In this document: positions 26,717 through 34,510 of the stretch, piece by piece | Position numbering within the stretch: the stretch's first letter is position 1 | How the letters are laid out: the number at the start of each line of letters is the position of its first letter | DNA from: CAWANP01 sp963783445 | GTDB taxonomy: Bacteria; Chloroflexota; Anaerolineae; JAAYZQ01 | Direction: 5' to 3' | NCBI GenBank assembly: GCA_963783445.1 | Contig: CAWANP010000003.1 | Span: 248,001 to 312,000, forward strand | DNA length: 64,000 nt | The notes under the pieces: model-generated | What the model was told of the DNA's origin: nothing | Seen by the model: only the letters and a program-made list of their open reading frames with translations | Databases searched by the model: none | Program-made: the position numbers and the translations under genes

Positions 26717-28042
26717 TTACCCAGCCAATACCTGCTGGTAGACCTGCTCCATTTGGCGCTCATGCTGGGCCATGTCCGTGACTGGCTTGATGCCACTTCG
26801 TAGTTGAGCCAACAGAGAGGGCTCGTCCATCAGACGTTGTAGGACAGAGCGAAGCGCCGAAACATCGCCGGGCGGCGTCAACAGGCCGTCAGTTCCATGA
26901 TGGACCCGCTCGGTAAGGGCGCCATGGTCCGCGGCAACAACCGGTGTACCTGTTGCAAAAGCCTCTTGCACGACCAGCGACGATGTTTCGTACCAGAGGG
27001 AGGGCACCACCAGAATATCGGCCTGGTTCAGCTTCTGCCAGACTCCTTCCCGGTCGAGCCTGCCGGCAAACTCGATGCCGGGATGCGCGGCCCGGGATCG
27101 CAAGCGGGCACAGTAGTCAGGAAAGGCTGTTTCGTCCCCAGCGATGGTCAGCCGAGCCGAAGGGGGCAATGCGTTAAAGGCATCTATCAAGACATGCACC
27201 CCTTTCTGGTGCGCGAGCCCACCAATATAGGCAAAGTTGTTCGCTGGCCGGCCGTTCTGGCCCAGCACAGCCCTTGGTGCTTGCAGCGTGTTCTCCGCTG
27301 GCAATTCGATCCCATGACCGACGATGTGCATCCTCTCCGCGGGGAACCCGTGAGCTGAATGCCAGTTGGCGACAAAGGCAGTGGGCGCGATCCAGGCAGC
27401 CACACGGGGCATCAGGCGCCGGAGGACGGCAGCACGCCGGACAAAAAGAGGGACCACAAAGGGCGCGAAGGCTTGTCCCATACCGGCCCGGGCCAGACCG
27501 CAGCGGGCACAGTTCTGCCACCGGCGCGGCCCTTCGCATACCTGGCCGTCATAGTCAGTGATAAGTTGGGCATTGGCGCATACCCACCAATAGTCGTGCA
27601 GGGTTACGACGAGCGGCGAAGCCGGTTCGTCGTTCGCCAGAGCATTGACTGGCAAACCCATCAGATGGTGAATGTGGACCAGGTCGGGCTGCACTTCAGA
27701 CACAGTCCTGGACAAGCAGCCGGCCAGGAACCGGTCCCCCAGCGTGGAGCGAAACCGCCCAATGGGGGAAAAGGGGCCGTTGACCGCCCGGTACACCTGA
27801 ATGCTGTCTGATGACCCTCCGCTTCCGCCAACGGCCGTCCCAAGACTGCCGGAGTCTCCTGCCCTGACCTTGCCGATGGACTCCTTCGTAAGATCCAGGT
27901 GCTGCCCGCTCCCACTGCGCCGGCAAAAGATGGCCACCTGGTGCCCCTTTTGCATTTGCGACCAAGACAGGGTCCGGACATAGTGCTCCGTGCCTCCGAC
28001 ATGATCGGGAAAATACTGGTGGACGACATGGAGGATACGCAC
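26717..28042 (-). CDS. Glycosyltransferase family 4
   Basis: 441 residues starting at the GTG at 28040-28042 (RILHVVHQYFPDHVGGTEHY). GT-B fold: N-terminal acceptor domain, then ENTLQAPRAVLGQNGRPANN, FAYIGGLAHQKGVHVLIDAF, and the donor box ILVVPSLWYETSSLVVQEAF with GTPVVAADHGALTERV. A cysteine-rich stretch near residues 165-180 (VCEGPRRWQNCARCGLA) is unusual but is seen in some GT4 enzymes. It lies 2 nt after the next GT4 gene, in the operon that starts at 29.4 kb. Confidence 0.9.
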   Translation of the reverse strand: MRILHVVHQYFPDHVGGTEHYVRTLSWSQMQKGHQVAIFCRRSGSGQHLDLTKESIGKVRAGDSGSLGTAVGGSGGSSDSIQVYRAVNGPFSPIGRFRSTLGDRFLAGCLSRTVSEVQPDLVHIHHLMGLPVNALANDEPASPLVVTLHDYWWVCANAQLITDYDGQVCEGPRRWQNCARCGLARAGMGQAFAPFVVPLFVRRAAVLRRLMPRVAAWIAPTAFVANWHSAHGFPAERMHIVGHGIELPAENTLQAPRAVLGQNGRPANNFAYIGGLAHQKGVHVLIDAFNALPPSARLTIAGDETAFPDYCARLRSRAAHPGIEFAGRLDREGVWQKLNQADILVVPSLWYETSSLVVQEAFATGTPVVAADHGALTERVHHGTDGLLTPPGDVSALRSVLQRLMDEPSLLAQLRSGIKPVTDMAQHERQMEQVYQQVLAG

Positions 28043-28044
28043 GT

Positions 28045-29370
28045 TCAGGATCCCGCTCTATCACTGGAACCAAGAGCCTGCCCTGAGCCGGCCAAAGGGA
28101 TCCCCCCATGATACAAAGTCACCAATTCGCGATACGTGGCCCGAAGCTTGGCATAGATGTGGTCCCAGGTGTAGCAGGTCTCAACCTTGGCCCGGCCGCG
28201 CTGGCCCATGGCCTGGCGGCGTGCTGGAGCGACCAGAAGCGACTCGATTGCCAATGCCAGCAATGCCTGGTTCCCAAAAGGAACCAATAGGCCGTCCTGG
28301 CCATGATCGATCACGTCGGGTACCCCACCCGCACGACAGCCGATGACCGGTACACCATAGGCCCACGCTTCCAAGTAAACAATGCCAAATGAGTCTACTC
28401 GCGATGGCATAGCGAACAGGTCAGTACTGGCCAGCATGTCCTGCTTGAGTTGGCCACCTACCAGACCCATGCGCCGGACGCGCTGCCGGTGCGCCTCTGG
28501 CAAGCCTTCGTAGGCTCGCTCAAAAGTCGTGGGTTCCACGGGCTGACCGGCAATGACCAGCGTCGCACCGCTTCCATTGCGCCATAGATGCTGCATGGCC
28601 CGCAGCAGGTGAACGGCTCCCTTGTCATCAGTGACAGCGCCCATGAAGGTAACCACTGGGCCGTCAATGCCATGCTGGGCCCGGAACCGCGCACCGTCAC
28701 CACCCCTGACCTGGTCGAGGTCCACACCCATCCCCAGGCGGACGATGCGCTCCTGGGATACCCCCAGGCTGATCAGTTCCCTTGCCTCGATGCTGGTCTG
28801 GACGATGACGCAGTCCGCTTCACGCAATGCAGCCAGTTGGTGAGGCATGGTATAGAAACGCTGTACCTTCCATTCACCGACGTGGACAAAAGGCGTAGCC
28901 ACAAAAGGCAGCCCGTGGCGCCGGGCGTAGCGCAAGCCAGCAATGAGAGGCCATTCCAATGAGATGTTGACGCCATGGACCAAGTCAAAGCTTGGTGAAA
29001 GCCCCTCCAGATCACGTTCCATGCCCGGCACGTGAGGCATGTAGGGAGCCAGACCATCAAGGAGAGCATCTGCATTGCGCGGCAGCCGCGCCAAGTCGGT
29101 GGCGAGGCGACGCAAAAGATAGAAAGTCCAGGGCGAGAGGGGCAGATGTTCCACACGACTGCGGACCACGCGCACACCGTTGACTGTCGAACTCTTCTCA
29201 GGTAGGCGGGGTCGGTGCGGATCCCAGAAGCATTGGACGCCAGAAGCATCAGTCGTTGCCACAGTGACGGCGTGTCCATCACGTACCAGCCGCTCGGACA
29301 TAGCTCGCAAATAGGTTTCGGCGCCGCCCACAAAAGGCCAGTAGGCGGCGTTTGTGTGTAGGATTCGCAT
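28045..29370 (-). CDS. Glycosyltransferase family 4
   Basis: 441 residues from the ATG at 29368-29370 (MRILHTNAAYWPFVGGAETY). N-terminal Rossmann with PFVGGAETYLRAMSERLV, then VVTFMGAVTDDKGAVHLLRA and the donor box LFAMPSRVDSFGIVYLEAWA with GVPVIGCRAGGVPDVIDHG. An upstream frame extends 44 codons but spans the promoter, so it is rejected. First gene of the five-gene run to 23177. Possible hexosyltransferase; sugar unknown. Confidence 0.92.
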   Translation of the reverse strand: MRILHTNAAYWPFVGGAETYLRAMSERLVRDGHAVTVATTDASGVQCFWDPHRPRLPEKSSTVNGVRVVRSRVEHLPLSPWTFYLLRRLATDLARLPRNADALLDGLAPYMPHVPGMERDLEGLSPSFDLVHGVNISLEWPLIAGLRYARRHGLPFVATPFVHVGEWKVQRFYTMPHQLAALREADCVIVQTSIEARELISLGVSQERIVRLGMGVDLDQVRGGDGARFRAQHGIDGPVVTFMGAVTDDKGAVHLLRAMQHLWRNGSGATLVIAGQPVEPTTFERAYEGLPEAHRQRVRRMGLVGGQLKQDMLASTDLFAMPSRVDSFGIVYLEAWAYGVPVIGCRAGGVPDVIDHGQDGLLVPFGNQALLALAIESLLVAPARRQAMGQRGRAKVETCYTWDHIYAKLRATYRELVTLYHGGIPLAGSGQALGSSDRAGS

Positions 29371-29431
29371 CGGATCCTTGTCTAGTTTTCTGTCCCGCCA
29401 CCGGATTTGCCACGCCCAACCTGCTGGGGAC

Positions 29432-29460
29432 AGTTTACCCAAGTCACCAGGCTTTGTCAA
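29432..29460 (-). promoter_or_regulatory. Promoter of the 23-29 kb glycosyltransferase operon
   Basis: Minus strand TTGACA (29455-29460), 17-nt spacer, TAAACT (29432-29437). Leader about 55 nt to the GT4 ATG. It is the only good promoter found for the four genes downstream, which overlap or lie within 11 nt of each other. Confidence 0.65.
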
Positions 29461-29487
29461 AGTGATTCTGGCACCTGGCGATGGGAA

Positions 29488-29521
29488 AAGGCCAGATCCC
29501 ATAAGGTGGGAAACTGGCCTT
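29488..29521 (-). terminator. Terminator of the metallo-beta-lactamase-fold gene
   Basis: AAGGCCAG (29488-29495) pairs with CTGGCCTT (29514-29521). On the minus strand the stem is followed by TTCCC-type sequence after GGCCTTTT. About 70 bp past the stop at 29592. Confidence 0.55.
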
Positions 29522-29591
29522 CATCCTGTACAAACCATGTTGATGGCGATGCTAACAAGGGCTCACGGGAACAATACCGCCCTATCACTTG

Positions 29592-30215
29592 CTAGCGCAT
29601 CCAGGGATTGAGCTGTTTCTCCTCGCCAATGGCCGTTACCGGGCCATGGCCAGAGTAGACGACCGTATCATCGGGCAGGGAAAAAAGTATGCGCCGGATA
29701 CTCTCCAACAATTGCTCCTGGTCCCCACCTGGCAGATCATGGCGGCCGATGCCCCGGTAAAAGAGCACATCGCCATCGAAAACCACGCCCTCGTTCGGCT
29801 CGTAGAAACAGACGTGACCTGGCGAATGGCCCGGCGTGTGGAGCACATGGAAGCACAATTGGCCGATCTCCAGCTCATCGCCATCAGAGAGTTCAAGATC
29901 GGGAGCAGGGCTGATATTCGCATTCACGCCGAACCAGTTCGCGCCGCCGGATGCCTGCAGAATAGGGATATCTTTGGGGTGGATAGCGAGCTGGGCACCC
30001 GTGGCTTCAAGGATGGCGCCATTGGCGTCGGTATGATCAAAATGAGCATGCGTATTGAGCACGTATTTGACGTCCAGCCCATAGCGCTCCACCTCGGCAA
30101 GGATACGTTCCGGGTGCCCGCCGGGATCGATAACAGCCCCAATTTTGGTCTGCTCACAACCAACGATGTAGCAGTTGGTCTGTATCATACCGACAGGCAG
30201 TGTGATGTTGATCAA
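29592..30215 (-). CDS. Metallo-beta-lactamase-fold hydrolase (glyoxalase II-like)
   Basis: 207 residues from the TTG at 30213-30215, which has AAGGAG 7 nt upstream. It contains the metal motif HAHFDH (in VLNTHAHFDHTDANG), then LHTPGHSPGHVCFYEP, the bridging aspartate FDGDVLFYRG and the C-terminal VYSGHGPVTAIGEEK. This is the small YcbL/GloB-type subgroup that hydrolyses thioesters such as S-lactoylglutathione-like compounds. The exact substrate is unknown. In-frame sequence continues upstream but through a 19-nt repeat array, so I keep the short start. Confidence 0.9.
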   Translation of the reverse strand: MINITLPVGMIQTNCYIVGCEQTKIGAVIDPGGHPERILAEVERYGLDVKYVLNTHAHFDHTDANGAILEATGAQLAIHPKDIPILQASGGANWFGVNANISPAPDLELSDGDELEIGQLCFHVLHTPGHSPGHVCFYEPNEGVVFDGDVLFYRGIGRHDLPGGDQEQLLESIRRILFSLPDDTVVYSGHGPVTAIGEEKQLNPWMR

Positions 30216-30251
30216 TGGGTATCTCCTTGGGCCGTGATGATAGGGCGCGGG

Positions 30252-30308
30252 CCTGCGCATTGAGTACAGGCCTGCACGGTGAATGCAGGCCTGCATGATG
30301 AATGCAGG
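30252..30308 (+). repeat. Three tandem 19-nt palindromic repeats upstream of the hydrolase gene
   Basis: Units at 30252, 30271 and 30290; the last two read CCTGCACGGTGAATGCAGG and CCTGCATGATGAATGCAGG. In these, the ends CCTGCA and TGCAGG are complementary, so each unit can fold into a 6-bp stem. A partial fourth copy follows. They sit in the 125-bp gap between the nucleotidyltransferase-like gene and the hydrolase gene. Confidence 0.85.
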
Positions 30309-30340
30309 CTTGCAGAAAAGGAAAAATCGTCTGGCGCTGA

Positions 30341-30784
30341 TCAGGAGATGCCAGATGCGGTAGGCTGTGTGTCGTCCAGCATGTCCTCGGGCACCGGCCT
30401 GGTCTCTACTTTCCAGTAGAGCGCCTCTAAAAGAGGATAGAAGGCCGCATAGCGGGCGATAGTTTCTTCGATGAAATTGGCCAACACATCGGGCTGCCCA
30501 ACATAGATGGGCTCTCCCCCATCGATGACCCCGAAACGAAAGACCAGGGGCATGCGCCTCAGATCGATCAGCTCGACTCCCTCCTGCTCCATAGCCCTTG
30601 CCACGGCCAACTCGAGATCGAGACGCGCGGACCAAGGTGGAGTTTCGGTGAACAGCGCGGCCAGATCGCAATCACCTGTACGCTGCCGCCCAAAGACATA
30701 GATAGCCGCCAGGCAGGGGTTTGCATTGCACGCCTCTCGGAGCTGCGCCAGGTTGCTTTCAAGGATCTCGCATCCTGGTTTCAT
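30341..30784 (-). CDS. MNT-type nucleotidyltransferase-fold protein with atypical active-site motif
   Basis: 147 residues. IYVFGRQRTGDCDLAALF resembles the nucleotidyltransferase motif (normally GS, then about eight residues, then DxD) but the serine is replaced by arginine and the loop between G and the aspartates is shortened. The rest is helical (LANFIEETIARYAAFYP). Family members act as antitoxins (MntA, with HEPN toxins) or in unknown nucleotidyl transfer. No HEPN partner is adjacent. Activity is doubtful given the motif; I am fairly sure of the fold only. Confidence 0.6.
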   Translation of the reverse strand: MKPGCEILESNLAQLREACNANPCLAAIYVFGRQRTGDCDLAALFTETPPWSARLDLELAVARAMEQEGVELIDLRRMPLVFRFGVIDGGEPIYVGQPDVLANFIEETIARYAAFYPLLEALYWKVETRPVPEDMLDDTQPTASGIS

Positions 30785-30801
30785 CGGTCACCTCCGGAGG
30801 C

Positions 30802-30831
30802 ATTATAACACAGATCGCGCCTAGATGTCCA
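30802..30831 (-). promoter_or_regulatory. Promoter of the nucleotidyltransferase-like gene
   Basis: Minus strand TATAAT (30802-30807) with TGGACA (30826-30831) 18 nt upstream. The -35 lies in the last codons of the preceding gene. The leader would be about 11 nt long, just enough for the AGGTGA ribosome site. Confidence 0.55.
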
Positions 30832-31858
30832 CCTCGCTGGTTTCGTCCAACGCCTCGACGGCCGCCATGGTTGCCACGGCCAATTTCTGCGGGTATACCG
30901 TTGGCTGGCGGTGCCTGCGCAGACGATCCCAGGCTGCCAATCCAAGAAAAAACAGGCAAGGAACCACGACAACGCCGAGCACGTAGGGCCATACGGGGAT
31001 GGAGGGGGTTTCCGAAAAGCGATCAAGGTTTAGAAACAGGACGACCAGGCTGATCCAGACCGTCAGGAAGTTGGGGATCGCATCACCAGAGCGCATCCAC
31101 CTGAGCCCCGATTTGCGGCTGCGTGTCAGTGGGAAGAAGAGATTGCAGCCCATATAACCCATCTGATCTGCCAGAATATGGGCCAGGACAGCCAAGGCCA
31201 TAACCAAGCCGTACACCGGGGCTATGAGAGTGCCTATCGCTCCCAGAAGCAGCACCATCAGCAACGAGTGGGTCCAAACGCGGTGCCAGGGCACAAAGGT
31301 CACCTTGACGGCATCATCGGCGCGCTCGAAGGCCAGAGAGGGACCGCTGAAAATGTCAATCTTGGTCTCTGCGTCATAGGTATGGAGGATAGGTGCCTCG
31401 ACCTGTGCCGTACCAGGCGCCAGGCCGGAGATCTTGCTGCCGGCATAGGGTACCTGCCCTGTGGTCACAACCGGTCCGATACGAACCAGAACCTGCTGGC
31501 TTGCCGCATCCAAGGTTACGCTGTACTGGCGCCAGAGATCAGTCCCCAACCGGAGCGTATGCAGTTGTACTTTGGTCTTGCTATTGCGCTTGTAGGCATC
31601 GTTCATGGCCTCCGCGATCCGTTGGGCCATGGCCTGGGGATCAGGGTATCCCTCAACGGTGGTGATCTTGGCCGGGTCAATCTCGTCGTCGACCCGCTCA
31701 AAGTAGCGAAGGAATTTGAAATCCAGGGTATCTGGCAGCAACCCGGCCAGCCCGCCCAGGAGCAACCCAAAGCTCAAGCTTTGGGCGGCACCGTGGACAA
31801 CGCCAGGGAAAAAACTCGCCACGGCGAGGCCCGTAGCGAAATGGGCGATGCCCTTCAT
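30821..31858 (-). CDS. Membrane-bound metal-dependent hydrolase, YdjM/DUF457 family, with large insertion
   Basis: 345 residues from the ATG at 31856-31858, whose A overlaps the stop of the upstream gene (ATGA). The family pattern is present: N-terminal hydrophobic segment with HFATGLAVASFFP, FLLG-LLPDTLD, then HRVWTHSLLMVLLLGA and AHILADQMGYMG, with histidines and aspartates that bind metal in YdjM-like proteins. Between about residues 50 and 190 there is a soluble insertion that is absent from the short E. coli-type protein. Function unknown; family members are thought to act on membrane substrates. Confidence 0.7.
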   Translation of the reverse strand: MKGIAHFATGLAVASFFPGVVHGAAQSLSFGLLLGGLAGLLPDTLDFKFLRYFERVDDEIDPAKITTVEGYPDPQAMAQRIAEAMNDAYKRNSKTKVQLHTLRLGTDLWRQYSVTLDAASQQVLVRIGPVVTTGQVPYAGSKISGLAPGTAQVEAPILHTYDAETKIDIFSGPSLAFERADDAVKVTFVPWHRVWTHSLLMVLLLGAIGTLIAPVYGLVMALAVLAHILADQMGYMGCNLFFPLTRSRKSGLRWMRSGDAIPNFLTVWISLVVLFLNLDRFSETPSIPVWPYVLGVVVVPCLFFLGLAAWDRLRRHRQPTVYPQKLAVATMAAVEALDETSEVDI

Positions 31859-32415
31859 GACGTGGGAGTCGCTGCTTGGCCTTGCGGCACCGTCTGACCA
31901 CACTTGGGGCAGAAGCGCGCACCCTCGCGCAGTTGAGCGCCGCAGTGAACGCAGAAGCGGATAGGATCCGGTTTTTGCTCTTCAGTCAGACGACCGCCAC
32001 AGGTCTGGCAAAAGGCCCCCTCACCAATGACAGACGCCCCACAGTGGGGGCACTGGGCGCTAGCGACCGGTTCGGGCTGTACAGGTTGTATCGCTTTCAG
32101 CTCCACCTCCTGCTCCCGGATCTGAACCCGGATCTCGTCCACATTCCTGCACAGACTCTTAAGTTCCGGCTGGGTGAGCGTCCCGGCTTCGTATAGGGCC
32201 AGTACCTGCGCACTGAGGGCGCTGATGGTCTGAGCCTCCTGCGATTGCAGGTCCCGGATCTGCTGCTTCACCAAGTTGATCTTGCGGTTGCGCTCGGCAT
32301 CCACCATCCGCTGGCGCAGGCCGCCAACGGCCGATTGGATCTGCCCTCCCTTGTCCACCTCTGAGATCACCTGTCCCGCGCTTTCCATTAGTTTGTCAAA
32401 CAAATCACTCATCAT
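31855..32415 (-). CDS. Zinc-ribbon coiled-coil protein
   Basis: 186 residues. The N-terminal 100 residues are predicted coiled coil (RMVDAERNRKINLVKQQIRD, VQIREQEVELKAIQPVQ). The C-terminus holds two zinc ribbons: CPHCGASVIGEGAFCQTCGG and CVHCGAQLREGARFCPKCG. Double zinc ribbons of this kind occur in many proteins without a defined role. Its gene is translationally coupled to the YdjM-like gene. Confidence 0.75.
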   Translation of the reverse strand: MMSDLFDKLMESAGQVISEVDKGGQIQSAVGGLRQRMVDAERNRKINLVKQQIRDLQSQEAQTISALSAQVLALYEAGTLTQPELKSLCRNVDEIRVQIREQEVELKAIQPVQPEPVASAQCPHCGASVIGEGAFCQTCGGRLTEEQKPDPIRFCVHCGAQLREGARFCPKCGQTVPQGQAATPTS

Positions 32416-32519
32416 CTCTCTCCTGGTTTCATCCTATGGCATGGTGCAGAACACGGATCGTTCAGAAAGTTGGCCTGATGCTCAAGGTGTCTGAGAAAGC
32501 ATGGCAACCAAGCCACAGA

Positions 32520-32939
32520 TCAGGCGCGACCGCAACCGACCCTGGCGTCTGAGCATGCGGCGGGACTCGCTCCGTACCGTCCGGAAGTGGGAACAGCGCG
32601 GCCACTGCAGCTACCAGGCCATTTCGCGCTGCGAGAAGCCATCCGTACTGCATCCAACTCCGTACAACCGGCTGATCTGATCGACCTCAATAGAATAGCC
32701 GAACAACTGACCGCATACCTCGCACAATACCTTACGCCGGATCGTGCATTGGGTTTCAGTCCAGGTAGCCTGGGGATCGTAGACGGAGCTGCCATCAGGG
32801 GAAGGAACGTGCGCCACGGCGCGCCACCCGGCCGCGGCCAGTCCCGCAGGGTGATACGAAGGCCATATTCATCCGTGATGTCCTGCAATGCGGCGGTAGG
32901 CCGACTTTTTCCCAAGCCCATGGCCAGGTTCCCGTTCAT
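32520..32939 (-). CDS. Frameshifted short gene coupled to trmH, unknown function
   Basis: The ATG at 32937-32939 overlaps the trmH stop as ATGA and gives MNGNLAMGLGKSRPTAALQD. The frame seems to change near 32840 into a second one reading VAHVPSPDGSSVYDPQATWT and IRRKVLCEVCGQLFGYSIEV, which ends at a stop at 32611. A third frame then offers AAVAALFPLPDGTERVPPHA. The lone CxxC resembles part of a zinc finger, but I recognise no family. The combined product would be about 130-150 residues. The coupling to trmH and the protein-like composition are the only support, so treat it as tentative. Confidence 0.35.
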   Translation of the reverse strand: MNGNLAMGLGKSRPTAALQDITDEYGLRITLRDWPRPGGAPWRTFLPLMAAPSTIPRLPGLKPNARSGVRYCARYAVSCSAILLRSIRSAGCTELDAVRMASRSAKWPGSCSGRAVPTSGRYGASPAACSDARVGCGRA

Positions 32940-33457
32940 GGTTCCCGGTGCAGGAGATGGTAGCCAACCACGGCCAGCGAAACGTGGACGTTCAGCGACT
33001 TGCCACTGCCATACATGGGAACAAAGACCGCCGCATCGCAAAGGTCCAGACATGCCCGGGTAACGCCGTGATCCTCGTTGCCCAGCACCAGGGCCACCTG
33101 CTGGGGGTAGTCCACGTCATAGTAGGGATGGCACAGATCTGTGACCTCCAAAGCGGCGATCCAGTAGCCCTGCTCCCGGAGGTCTCTTAGAGCGGATTCG
33201 GGCCGCTCCACGTAGCGCCAAGGTACGCGCCGGTCCTTGTTTCGTCCAACCTTGCTGATGGTAGGGTGGGGCGGCCGAGGTGTGATACCGGTCAAAACGA
33301 CCTCAGCGGCGCCCAGCGCATCGGCAATGCGAAAGATCGAGCCCACGTTGACCGGATAGGCCACACTCTGGCAGACCACGACCAACTCTGCCGGCGATAG
33401 CGGCGCCGGCAGAGACCGCAAAAACCGCTTGAGAGGTGTGCCCCGCAACTGCTTCAT
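32936..33457 (-). CDS. TrmH/SpoU-family RNA methyltransferase
   Basis: 173 residues, SPOUT knot fold. Motif 1 VCQSVAYPVNVGSIFRIADA, motif 2 VALVLGNEDHGV and motif 3 VPMYGSGKSLNVHVSLAVVG are all present, including the conserved Asn/Arg/Glu residues. It probably methylates a ribose 2'-hydroxyl in tRNA or rRNA (TrmH, RlmB or TrmL-like). Length fits the short TrmL-like proteins, but target and position are unknown. Confidence 0.92.
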   Translation of the reverse strand: MKQLRGTPLKRFLRSLPAPLSPAELVVVCQSVAYPVNVGSIFRIADALGAAEVVLTGITPRPPHPTISKVGRNKDRRVPWRYVERPESALRDLREQGYWIAALEVTDLCHPYYDVDYPQQVALVLGNEDHGVTRACLDLCDAAVFVPMYGSGKSLNVHVSLAVVGYHLLHREP

Positions 33458-33543
33458 GGGCGCCTGGCCTGAGGCATCTGAGATAGGCGGCGATGAAAGG
33501 CCGCTCTATCGCACAATGCTAGGATCTGTGATCTGGAGCGCGA

Positions 33544-34482
33544 CTAGGCTCCCACACTGACTTCGTACACCGGCATCAGGGACTCAAAGACGCCGGCAAT
33601 CTCATCCGTTGCGGCCGCCCCCAGTTCCAGCGCGGCCTCGGCGGTGAGGTGCTTGCAGAGATAGAGATCGCAACGCTTGTTGGGCGCCACAGTCTGCAGG
33701 TATTTCACGAGTTTCGTCCAGGTCATCTTTTGCGTTATCTCTTGCTCCGCGGTCTCGTGCCGCCAAAGGAATGATCTGCCCTCGAGCTGGATCTGTCCGA
33801 CCTGTTGGTAGCTGAGCTCCTCAGCATAGACATCCAGGGTCAGGCCCTGGTCTTTCATCGCCGCCCGAAGAGCTTTGCGTACTTCCTTATCATCGGCCAG
33901 AACCGCTATGAGGGTCGACCAGGGCCACCCGGTGTCTTCTTTGCCACTGGGTTTGCCGGTTCGGAAGCCGTATTTCACGCCATCCTCACCCACGGTCACA
34001 AAAAACGCCGCGTTGGTGTCACGCGTGTCCCGGTCATAGTGCTCCTTGCGGGCCACGTGGACCTGCGACTTGCGGGGCACAATCCAGGAACCAAAACCCC
34101 CTTCGACACGCTGGCTCAATTGGTACGCCAGGGCCTTGCCCGCCTGCTCCCGGCCCGACCAGGCGATCCCCCGCTTCTTAAGCTCAAAGTCACCCTCCTG
34201 AAAGCCCCCGTACTTGGGCGCGGCCAGGGCCTTTTTGGCGGCAGCCGTGCGTCTTCTGGCCTCCAGTCTGGCCTCCTTGGCCAGAGCGCGCTTCTCCTCT
34301 TCCTGCTCCATCTGGTACTCAAAGTGGATGTTCTCCCAGATGCGGGACTGGATGGCGACGCTGGTTTGCAGTGTTCCCCCGCTCACGTAGCGGATGGTCA
34401 TCTGGTCGCCTTCTACGGCTTGTACGATATACTCGCCGTTTCGATTCCGATAGGTCTTGCCTACTTCAAATGGCTGTGACAT
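33544..34482 (-). CDS. Conserved hypothetical protein with N-terminal small beta domain and coiled coil
   Basis: 312 residues. The N-terminal 50 residues (FEVGKTYRNRNGEYIVQAVE, QTSVAIQSRIWENI) form a small domain that I have seen at the front of several uncharacterised bacterial proteins. A charged helix follows (QMEQEEEKRALAKEARLEAR, about 55-90) and then a mixed alpha/beta region with GIAWSGREQAG and NAAFFVTVGEDGVKYGFRTG. No catalytic motif. GGGAGG lies 5 nt before the ATG. It stands alone between trmH and the TctA-like gene. Function unknown. Confidence 0.7.
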   Translation of the reverse strand: MSQPFEVGKTYRNRNGEYIVQAVEGDQMTIRYVSGGTLQTSVAIQSRIWENIHFEYQMEQEEEKRALAKEARLEARRRTAAAKKALAAPKYGGFQEGDFELKKRGIAWSGREQAGKALAYQLSQRVEGGFGSWIVPRKSQVHVARKEHYDRDTRDTNAAFFVTVGEDGVKYGFRTGKPSGKEDTGWPWSTLIAVLADDKEVRKALRAAMKDQGLTLDVYAEELSYQQVGQIQLEGRSFLWRHETAEQEITQKMTWTKLVKYLQTVAPNKRCDLYLCKHLTAEAALELGAAATDEIAGVFESLMPVYEVSVGA

Positions 34483-34510
34483 AAGTCCTCCCTTTTCAGG
34501 TGTCAGTATT

